NCBI GenBank assembly: GCA_944387905.1
Contig: CALXGU010000123.1
Span: 1-5,033, forward strand
From: an uncultured Clostridia bacterium
Lineage (GTDB): Bacteria > Bacillota > Clostridia > Oscillospirales > QAKW01
Reading direction: 5' to 3'
Length of the DNA stretch: 5,033 nt
Part shown: positions 1 through 5,033 of the stretch, one piece after another
How positions within the stretch are numbered: the stretch's first letter is position 1
Layout: the number at the start of each line of letters is the position of its first letter
Made by a program: the position numbers and the translations under genes
Notes under the pieces: generated by a model
Databases searched by the model: none
What the model was told of the DNA's origin: nothing
The model's input: only the letters and a program-made list of their open reading frames with translations

Positions 1-119
1 TGAACGATGCGCAGAGCGGTGCGGTACAGGCCGACGCCGACGTGAACGATGCGCAGAGCGGTGCGGTACAGGCCGACGCCGACGTGAACGATGCGCAGAG
101 CGGTGCGGTACAGGCCGAC
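1..119 (+). repeat. Perfect 42-bp tandem repeat in the HtrA N-terminal coding region
   Basis: Units start at 1, 43 and 85. The first two copies are full-length and identical, and the third matches for 35 bp before diverging at 120. The array runs off the left edge, so the total copy number is unknown. Because 42 is a multiple of three, each unit adds 14 residues in frame (VNDAQSGAVQADAD in one phase) without breaking the gene. The unit is about 69% G+C, clearly richer than the surrounding coding sequence. Identity at every base, including synonymous positions, points to recent duplication rather than selection on the protein alone. Confidence 0.97.
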
Positions 120-1547
120 TCTATCTTAGACAACTCACAGTCTTCAACCCAGCAGAATGATGTTTATAGTTCATACCGCCAAACCGATACCTATGTCAAT
201 CAGACTCAGCCTAATGATTACAGACAAAATACAGGTTATTACGGTTATGGAAACAGCACCGGCAGTCAAAGTCAGACAAGCAGCAGAATGGATAATGCTG
301 ACGGATCATATACATGGCAGAATCCAAATCCGTATAACGGCGGATATACCGGGTATACAGGCGCCGAGAAAAAACCAAAAAAGAAAAAGTCTGATAATAA
401 GAACAAAAAGCTCAACGGAGTAACAGTCGCGCTTATAGGAGTTTCGTGCGTAGCGTTCGTACTTTTTCTTGCCGTAATAGTTATGTTTGTTTCTTTACCC
501 ACAGACAGCGACGATGCGGTAGATACAAAAAATGAAAATAATATTGTCGATAACAGCGGTAATGACACCAATGACCAGCGTGAAGAAAATTTGAATGTCC
601 CGTCATTGGAGACACAGCAGCCCACAACCGATGCATTGACTGTTCCGCAGGTATATGAAAAAGTAAAGGATTCTGTTGTGGGAATAATAGTCACTATAAC
701 AAACGGGTCTCAGATCGGTCAGGGCTCTGGTACCGGAATCATACTGAGTGAGGACGGATATATTGCGACAAACGCGCATGTAGTAGAGGACGCGGCTGCA
801 ATAAAAGTTGTTTTGTCGGATGAGCGGGAATATACGGCAAGCCTTATAGGCAGTGATACCAGAACCGATCTTGCCGTATTGAAAATCGAAGAAACAGGAC
901 TTCAGCCTGCGGAATTCGGCGACAGTGATTCACTTGTTGTAGGTGAGACGGTGGTAGCCATAGGCAATCCTTACGGACTTGAACTTGCCGGAACAGTTAC
1001 CTCCGGCATAGTATCGGCACTGAATCGGCGTATAGCCATAGAAAACGTGTATATGACGCTGATACAGACTGATGCGTCAATAAATCCAGGCAATTCAGGC
1101 GGCCCGCTTGTCAATTCATACGGCCAGGTCATAGGCATCACATCATCTAAAATAGTGACTACCGGTTATGAAGGCATAGGTTTTGCTATACCGATAACAA
1201 GCGCGACGGATATAATAGAAGAACTTATAAAATACGGATATATCAAAGACAGACCGTATATAGGCATTCAGGGTAGCGATCTTGATGCGACATACGCTCA
1301 GCTTTATGATATACCTCAGGGAGTGTATGTGAATTATGTGGATCCCGAGTGCGACGCATATACACAGGGCCTGAAAAAAGGTGATATAATCACAGCCGTA
1401 AACGATGTCCAGATATCTAATATGGCAGAGCTTGACGAACAAAAAAATAACTATAAGCCAGGTGACAGTATCACTTTGACAGTGTACAGGAATGCAAGGG
1501 AACTTAAGATAACGATTGTTTTGTCTTCTGAAACCTCAGACAATTAA
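1..1547 (+). CDS. htrA: HtrA/DegP-type membrane-anchored S1C serine protease with one PDZ domain (5' partial)
   Basis: This is a surface quality-control protease of the HtrA family, which degrades or refolds damaged proteins outside the membrane. The reading frame is open to the left edge, so the true start lies upstream. The GTG at 42 falls inside a repeat unit and has no Shine-Dalgarno sequence, so it is not a credible start. Counting the codon at 42 as residue 1, the order is: a hydrophilic Q/N/S/Y/G-rich tail (1-108), a Lys-rich stretch (110-123), one transmembrane segment (about 124-152), an acidic Asn/Asp-rich linker (153-195), the trypsin-like protease domain (about 200-400) and a PDZ domain (about 403-497). 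The catalytic triad is visible: His246 in TNAHVV, Asp276 in RTDLAVLKI and Ser352 in GNSGGPL. The lysines just before the membrane segment predict an N-in, C-out topology. The family and triad are directly readable. The substrate and any stress control cannot be seen. The next gene follows in the same direction after 48 nt. Confidence 0.95.
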   Translation, partial: NDAQSGAVQADADVNDAQSGAVQADADVNDAQSGAVQADSILDNSQSSTQQNDVYSSYRQTDTYVNQTQPNDYRQNTGYYGYGNSTGSQSQTSSRMDNADGSYTWQNPNPYNGGYTGYTGAEKKPKKKKSDNKNKKLNGVTVALIGVSCVAFVLFLAVIVMFVSLPTDSDDAVDTKNENNIVDNSGNDTNDQREENLNVPSLETQQPTTDALTVPQVYEKVKDSVVGIIVTITNGSQIGQGSGTGIILSEDGYIATNAHVVEDAAAIKVVLSDEREYTASLIGSDTRTDLAVLKIEETGLQPAEFGDSDSLVVGETVVAIGNPYGLELAGTVTSGIVSALNRRIAIENVYMTLIQTDASINPGNSGGPLVNSYGQVIGITSSKIVTTGYEGIGFAIPITSATDIIEELIKYGYIKDRPYIGIQGSDLDATYAQLYDIPQGVYVNYVDPECDAYTQGLKKGDIITAVNDVQISNMAELDEQKNNYKPGDSITLTVYRNARELKITIVLSSETSDN

Positions 1548-1570
1548 AAAACGGGCGTCACCCGTTCTTT
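1548..1570 (+). terminator. Weak intrinsic terminator or attenuating hairpin after htrA
   Basis: Directly after the TAA stop, ACGGG (1551-1555) pairs with CCCGT (1561-1565) across a 5-nt loop. An extra A-T pair adds to the base, and a T-rich tail (TTCTTTAATTT) follows. The stem is short, so partial read-through into the deacetylase gene 48 nt away is plausible. I saw no convincing promoter in the gap, which fits some co-transcription. Confidence 0.5.
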
Positions 1571-1595
1571 AATTTAAACAGGAAAGGGGAATATT

Positions 1596-2954
1596 ATGAG
1601 CTTAAAGAATTCAGTAAAAAAATGTATAAGTCTCATTGCGGCAGCGGTTATGTTATGCACGTTGCTTGCCTCATGCGCTCCAAAGCCTCAGGATGTATTT
1701 AAACAGGAGGCTGACAGTTGGTTTGAAGGCTTTTCTGACGCTCAGACTGCCGCTAAACCCACAGTTTCATATCAATATTCAAAAAACGGCTCGATAGCTG
1801 TATCGAAACCGTCGATTTCTGTTGTTGAAGCGGACCGGTCGATATCTGATTACTATGAAAAACTAAAAAATGAATTTATCAACAAGGCAGTATCAGATGA
1901 GGACAAGCTTTTGATAAGCTATAAATCTTTTAAGGCGTCTGAAGACATAACAGGAATAGAGGTAAGCTCAAAGCAGACATTGAGCGGAACACAGAGTCAG
2001 TACATAAAAACATTCAATTACGACTCACAAGGTCTTGTAGAGCTGGATGATACCCTGCGCAGAATAACAATGATACATGCAAGGGATCTTGTGCTTGAAG
2101 ATCAGAGATACGGCTCCTCAGTAGATAAGGTAAAATTAAAGGACAGTACGGATTATCAGCTGCTTTACACAGACAGCGGCATTGATGTGATATACAGCTC
2201 AAACGCACTGACTTCCCAGACGGACGAGCATATAACCGTGCATGTGCCGTATTCAAAAATACGATTTGCGCTGCCGGAGAGTATAAAGGCAGGCGTTGTT
2301 TCGGACGACAGCGTTCGTACTGTGGATATAACAAAAAAGCTTGTGGCTCTCACATTTGACGACGGACCCAGCAGTATATATACAGATCAAATACTTGATG
2401 TTCTTGAAACATATGACTCGGTAGCGACATTCTTTGATCTGGGATGTATTATGGAAAATGCTCCGCAGGCAATGCAGCGTGCCTCACAGCTTGGCTGCGA
2501 AATGGGCAGTCATTCGTATTCGCATAAAAATTTGAAGAAAGCTTCAGTTGAAAAAATAAAAGAAGAAATATCAAGCACTGATGCGGTGTTTGAAAAAATA
2601 CTCGGGTATAAACCGACGCTTCTGAGACCTCCGTACGGAGAAGTGGGTTCGGATCTTAAGGAAAACTGTGATAAATACCTCATCGGCTGGTCAGTAGATA
2701 CTCTTGACTGGAAATATAGGGATAAGGATAAAGTGATAGAATCAGTCAAATCCGAGGGCAATCTTGACGGTGATGTCATACTTATGCATTCCATATATAA
2801 ATCGACCGCTCAGGCTGTAGAGGAGCTTGTTCCGTGGCTTATAGAGAACGGATACCAGCTTGTGACTGTAAGCGAACTTATGAAATACAGGTATGAAACG
2901 GAAATGGAGCCGGGCAAGTATTATGCAAACCAGTTTTTCGAATCACATAAATAA
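1596..2954 (+). CDS. PdaC-like polysaccharide deacetylase lipoprotein (NodB domain)
   Basis: The product is a predicted membrane-anchored lipoprotein that removes acetyl groups from peptidoglycan or another cell-wall glycan. The ATG follows a GGAAAGGGGA ribosome binding site at 1581-1590. The 452-residue protein opens with a lipoprotein signal peptide: charged N-region, hydrophobic core (about 11-24) and lipobox LASC with Cys27. Residues about 60-240 resemble the DUF4163/DUF3298 region of Bacillus PdaC and RsiV, including a TFNYDSQGLVEL segment and a strand ending HVPYSKI. Residues about 248-432 form the NodB domain with all catalytic motifs: TFDDGP (Asp255, Asp256), HSYSH (metal ligands His306 and His310), RPPYG (344-348), SVDTLDW (366-372) and LMHS (His398). 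The enzyme therefore looks active. The domain order and the length match PdaC, about 450-470 residues. The NodB call is firm, the PdaC-like N-terminal call is a judgement from pattern, and the exact substrate is not shown. Confidence 0.93.
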   Translation: MSLKNSVKKCISLIAAAVMLCTLLASCAPKPQDVFKQEADSWFEGFSDAQTAAKPTVSYQYSKNGSIAVSKPSISVVEADRSISDYYEKLKNEFINKAVSDEDKLLISYKSFKASEDITGIEVSSKQTLSGTQSQYIKTFNYDSQGLVELDDTLRRITMIHARDLVLEDQRYGSSVDKVKLKDSTDYQLLYTDSGIDVIYSSNALTSQTDEHITVHVPYSKIRFALPESIKAGVVSDDSVRTVDITKKLVALTFDDGPSSIYTDQILDVLETYDSVATFFDLGCIMENAPQAMQRASQLGCEMGSHSYSHKNLKKASVEKIKEEISSTDAVFEKILGYKPTLLRPPYGEVGSDLKENCDKYLIGWSVDTLDWKYRDKDKVIESVKSEGNLDGDVILMHSIYKSTAQAVEELVPWLIENGYQLVTVSELMKYRYETEMEPGKYYANQFFESHK

Positions 2955-2969
2955 GAATGCCGATATAAA

Positions 2970-3000
2970 AATTCCGCAAAGGCGTAGCCTTTGCGGAATT
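2970..3000. terminator. Bidirectional intrinsic terminator between convergent genes
   Basis: A perfect 14-bp inverted repeat (2970-2983 with 2987-3000) encloses a 3-nt loop, GTA. The plus strand continues with an A/T-rich tail (ATTATTTATTT), and the minus strand continues with TTTTATAT. It sits 15 nt after the deacetylase stop and 6 nt after the stop of the minus-strand CNNM gene, so it can end transcription from both sides. Confidence 0.9.
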
Positions 3001-3006
3001 ATTTAT

Positions 3007-3552
3007 TTAGTTTTCGGGTTCTTCGTCTTCGACAGTGTCGATAATGGTTTCCAATTCGTCGTCCGTAACGGCAGGCGAGTCATCAATCTGGTTTTTCCAC
3101 AGTTTTGAGACAAGCGCCAATATTTTATCTACGATAAAAACAAGCGGTTTTGTAATAATAGTAAAGCCGTAAAGAGGTATGGCAAAGAACTGAGCGGCTT
3201 GATCCGGCACTGTTTTTGCAACAACCCTGGACAGAATTTCTCCGAATATAAGAAGAATTATCGTCATGACCAGAGTCGCGACCCAGGCGTTGCTCTCGCC
3301 CAGAAGGTCAATTATAATGACCGTTGCAACCGAGGACGAGGCGATGTTGACAAGATTGTTTCCTATAAGAACAGAGGCAAGCACGCTCTCATAGCTTGAG
3401 TATATTTTATATGCAAGCTTTGATGCCAGAGATTTGTTGTTCTCGGCTTTGTTCTTGAGTCTGACTTCGCTTGCCGAGGCAAAGGAAATCTAAGAGGCAG
3501 AGAAAAAGGCGGAACAGACAACAAAAATAATTATAGCTATATAATTAAACAA
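3007..3552 (-). pseudogene. Short CNNM/CorC-family (DUF21) membrane protein lacking CBS domains, interrupted by an in-frame TAG
   Basis: If the internal stop is read as a sense codon, this gene encodes 181 residues of the DUF21/CNNM transmembrane domain, found in CorC/HlyC-type proteins linked to Mg2+/Co2+ export. The chosen start is TTG at 3550-3552. It has a strong GGAGGT site 8 nt upstream and overlaps the end of the preceding gene by 8 nt, suggesting translational coupling. Visible features are a first membrane helix (residues 4-17), the motif FSAS followed by TAG at codon 21 (3490-3492) where the family has Glu, GNN (64-66), further hydrophobic segments, and VTDDEL near the end. The protein stops there, so the CBS pair is absent. 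The family's GEIIPK motif reads GEILSR (104-109). The region downstream of the TAG is fully open but has only a weak GTG at 3384 to restart from, which would lose the first helix. Nonsense mutation or sequence error are both possible. Confidence 0.8.
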
Positions 3553-4590
3553 CGACGCCACCTCCGATCGTATTCTCCTGTGTCACGGTGTCCTCTTCAT
3601 CATAGATCTCGCCAACAAGCTCTTCGAGAATATCTTCGATGGTGATAATGCCGATTGTTTTATTTTCCAGTTTTATATACGCAAGAGCGTGCGTCTTTGC
3701 GAAAGCGCAGAGAGCAAATCGTCTACCGGCGTCGGCGCCGGAATAAATACCGGTTTATCCATAAGGCTTGCGATATTGATATCAGCTTTGTTACGGATAT
3801 ATGTTTTTAAAAATTTACGCAGACCGAGCGTGCCTATCACCTGTCCGCCGGCATCAGTGACCGGAAGTCGCGAATGACCGCAGTCACGCATTGTTTGGGC
3901 TATAGTATCAGGCGGGGTATCAACACTTACGCTGATCACCTTATTCCATGGTGTCATAACATCTTTTACGGTTGACTCAGAAAATTCTATCGCATTTTGG
4001 ACAAGCTCTTCTGTATCCTTGTCGATATCATTTTCCTCAACGTACGTCTCGATGATGTCATACAGTTCATCTTCCGTTACGGTCGGGGTCTGAGTCGCTC
4101 TGCGTTTAAAGGGTTTGCTTGCAATTCGGCTGAGAAGAGAAAAGAAAAAGCTGACCGGAGTCATAACTTTCATCAGAAAGATAAGAGAACCGGAAATAAC
4201 TTTAGCAAACTTTTCGTTGCAGGCTTTTGCAAAGCATTTGGGAATCATTTCGCCGAGAAAGAAAACGGCGATCGTAGTAACTATCGTGCACAGCGGCACG
4301 GCATAATCCGGTATTTTAGGTGAATTTTTAAAAATATCATAGGTAACAACCGTTGAGAGCGTTGCAATACCGGTGTTTACAACATTGTTGCCTATGAGAA
4401 GTGTCGAGAGTGCCTTATCGAAATCATCGAGCAGGTAAAGAACTCTCTTTGCGGCTTTATCGCCGTTTTGAGCGTGATTTGCAATACGTATTTTATTTAC
4501 CGACGCCAGCGAAATTTCCGAGCCGGAAAAATAGGCGCTGAGTGAAAATAAAATTATGAACGCAAATGATCGCACAGGACCATCGTCCAT
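3545..4590 (-). pseudogene. CNNM/CorC (HlyC-like) transporter with DUF21 and CBS-pair domains, frameshifted near its 3' end
   Basis: This is a membrane protein of the CNNM/CorC family, whose members bind Mg2+ in the DUF21 domain and regulate through a cytoplasmic CBS pair. The start is ATG 4588-4590, supported by an extended Shine-Dalgarno at 4596-4605. An in-frame ATG at 4629 overlaps a promoter -10 and has no ribosome site. Counting from 4590, residues 1-165 are the membrane domain with FSGSE (21-25), GNN (67-69) and GEMIPK (113-118). VTEDEL (171-176) leads into the CBS pair from about 205, starting VMTP (211-214). The frame as given ends at 3673 after 305 residues with a scrambled tail. 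Shifting one base at the AAA run (TTT on plus, 3696-3698) restores KTHALAYIKLE, then TIGIITIEDILEELVGEI, to a stop at 3545-3547, giving about 348 residues. One missing A therefore explains the break. No CorC_HlyC domain follows the CBS pair. Either a true frameshift or a base-call error fits. Confidence 0.88.
3558..3565 (-). promoter_or_regulatory. Ribosome binding site for the TTG-started short CNNM gene
   Basis: The minus strand reads GGAGGTGG here, a near-perfect Shine-Dalgarno sequence embedded in the last codons of the upstream gene. Eight bases separate GGAGG from the TTG at 3552. The site decides the start, because no ATG lies near and the frame begins with a typical first membrane helix just after it. 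Confidence 0.75.
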
Positions 4591-4595
4591 TAACT

Positions 4596-4605
4596 GATCA
4601 TCTCC
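4596..4605 (-). promoter_or_regulatory. Extended Shine-Dalgarno that fixes the CNNM/CorC start
   Basis: The minus strand reads GGAGATGATC, matching 9 of 10 bases of the full anti-Shine-Dalgarno complement GGAGGTGATC, just upstream of the ATG at 4590. No comparable site precedes the in-frame ATG at 4629, so the longer 5' extension is unlikely to be translated. Confidence 0.8.
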
Positions 4606-4627
4606 AATTTTTATGAATTTAAAAAAC

Positions 4628-4656
4628 ATTATAACATATATTTCATTAAATATTAA
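4628..4656 (-). promoter_or_regulatory. Sigma-A-type promoter for the CNNM/CorC operon
   Basis: On the minus strand, TTAATA (4656-4651, 4 of 6 to the -35 consensus) and a perfect TATAAT (4633-4628) are separated by 17 bases. Transcription would begin near 4621, giving a leader of about 30 nt with the ribosome site at 4605-4596. The -35 overlaps one arm of the palindrome at 4652-4671, so a protein bound there would block it. Confidence 0.65.
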
Positions 4657-4671
4657 CAGTTATTTGTTAAT
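4652..4671. promoter_or_regulatory. 20-bp palindrome, candidate operator between divergent promoters
   Basis: ATTAACA (4652-4658) and TGTTAAT (4665-4671) are perfect 7-bp inverted arms around the spacer GTTATT. The palindrome overlaps the -35 of the leftward promoter and ends 7 bp before the -35 of the rightward promoter. It is not followed by features of a terminator. Position and symmetry suit a dimeric regulator. The WYL protein encoded next to it is the obvious candidate, but this is inference, and A/T-rich DNA produces such symmetry by chance more often. Confidence 0.45.
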
Positions 4672-4678
4672 TTTAATG

Positions 4679-4707
4679 TTGACTTGAGACAATGCGCAAT
4701 GTAAAAT
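4679..4707 (+). promoter_or_regulatory. Sigma-A-type promoter for the WYL regulator gene
   Basis: TTGACT (4679-4684) and TAAAAT (4702-4707) each match 5 of 6 consensus bases and are spaced by exactly 17 bp. The expected transcript start is near 4714, about 23 nt before the ATG at 4737. The A/T-rich run upstream could act as an UP element. Confidence 0.8.
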
Positions 4708-4736
4708 TTGTTTAAATACTACAGGGAAGTGAAATC

Positions 4737-5033
4737 ATGCCCAAATCACGCAATCAAAAGCTGAAGATCATATATTTATACGATATCTTAAAGCGTCAGA
4801 CTGATCAGGACCACGGAATAACAATGCGCCAGATACTCAGTCAGCTGGAAGCTTACGGCGTAACGGCGGAGAGAAAAAGTATTTATGAGGATATAGCTTT
4901 GCTGCGGGATGTGTACGGCGCCGATATCGGTACAGAAAGAGCAGCGGGCGGGAGCAGTTACAGACTTCTGTCAAGAGACTTTGAACTTCCTGAGCTCAAA
5001 CTTCTGGTCGATGCCGTACAGTCCTCTAAATTT
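4737..5033 (+). CDS. WYL-domain family transcriptional regulator, N-terminal HTH part (3' partial)
   Basis: The frame from ATG 4737 is open to the window end, giving 99 residues with no stop. An AGGGAAGTG ribosome site lies at 4723-4731. Residues about 6-60 form a DeoR/HTH_11-like winged helix-turn-helix: NQKLKIIYLYDIL, then TMRQILSQLEAYG, then the recognition-helix segment ERKSIYEDIALLR (45-57). A wing-like GGSSYRLLSRDFELPELKLL segment follows at 71-90, and VDAVQSSKF runs to the edge. This opening is characteristic of the clostridial WYL regulators, in which a WYL ligand-sensing domain lies further C-terminal. That domain is beyond the window and is predicted, not seen. The gene is divergent from the CNNM/CorC operon across a 146-bp region with promoters both ways, a common arrangement for a local regulator. 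The ligand and targets cannot be read from the sequence. Confidence 0.88.
   Translation, partial: MPKSRNQKLKIIYLYDILKRQTDQDHGITMRQILSQLEAYGVTAERKSIYEDIALLRDVYGADIGTERAAGGSSYRLLSRDFELPELKLLVDAVQSSKF

Noticed and set aside
42..44. GTG at 42 as the start of HtrA
   Set aside because: It is an internal valine codon of the tandem repeat, the frame stays open upstream to the window edge, and no ribosome site precedes it.
1..119. CRISPR array or mobile-element repeat at the left edge
   Set aside because: Copies are directly contiguous with no spacers and are in frame with the protease, so this is a coding minisatellite.
272..694. Minus-strand open frame of 140 codons opposite the HtrA gene
   Set aside because: It is antisense to the linker and start of a clear protease domain, has no recognisable family, and its composition mirrors the coding strand.
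2014..2334. Minus-strand open frames opposite the deacetylase gene (also 2165-2353 and 2510-2794)
   Set aside because: They lie antisense to a well-supported gene with all catalytic motifs and have no family resemblance of their own.
2893..3108. Plus-strand 71-codon open frame crossing the terminator
   Set aside because: It overlaps the deacetylase end out of frame, runs through a strong terminator hairpin and then antisense to the short CNNM gene.
3690..3700. Programmed -1 ribosomal frameshift in the CNNM/CorC gene
   Set aside because: The site CAAAGA is not a canonical slippery heptamer and I saw no obvious stimulatory stem-loop, so a one-base deletion or sequencing error is simpler.
3997..4323. 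Plus-strand open frames within the CNNM/CorC gene (also 4115-4306 and 3689-3877)
   Set aside because: The minus strand encodes recognisable DUF21 and CBS motifs throughout this interval, so these are shadows in other frames.

Overview
The window looks like a chromosomal stretch from a mid-to-low-GC member of the Firmicutes, most likely a clostridial lineage. The grounds are the strong GGAGG-type ribosome binding sites, A/T-rich intergenic DNA with consensus sigma-A-type promoters, and the family types: a membrane-anchored HtrA with a Q/N/Y-rich cytoplasmic tail, a PdaC-like lipoprotein deacetylase and a WYL regulator of clostridial type. No phage, insertion sequence, CRISPR or RNA gene is visible. 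The assignment to a lineage is an inference from protein style, not from a marker gene.

Left half, plus strand (1-2954): two envelope genes. The first is an HtrA/DegP-type S1C serine protease whose 5' end lies outside the window. Its visible N-terminus is built from perfect 42-bp tandem repeats (14 residues per unit). After a weak hairpin and a 48-nt gap comes a lipoprotein with a PdaC-like layout: a DUF4163/DUF3298-like region followed by a NodB polysaccharide deacetylase domain. One protein would handle misfolded proteins outside the membrane and the other would deacetylate peptidoglycan or another wall glycan.

Right half, minus strand (4590 down to 3007): two overlapping genes of the CNNM/CorC (DUF21, 'hemolysin-related') membrane family, associated with Mg2+/Co2+ transport. 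Both are broken as given. The upstream gene (DUF21 plus CBS pair) has a one-base deletion near 3696-3698 that cuts off the end of the second CBS domain. The downstream gene (DUF21 only, TTG start) has a TAG stop at 3490-3492, exactly at the family's conserved glutamate codon. Both lesions are single-base changes, and the remaining reading frames are well preserved, so they are either very recent or sequence errors. A strong 14-bp hairpin at 2970-3000 serves as a shared terminator for the converging deacetylase gene and CNNM operon.

Right edge (4591-5033): a divergent intergenic region carries a good promoter in each direction and a 20-bp palindrome between them. It leads rightward into a WYL-type transcriptional regulator truncated by the window end. 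This layout suggests that the regulator may control the CNNM operon, itself, or both. I found no clearly novel multi-gene system. The most notable features are the double lesion in the CNNM pair, the CBS-less partner subunit, and the repeat-expanded HtrA tail.
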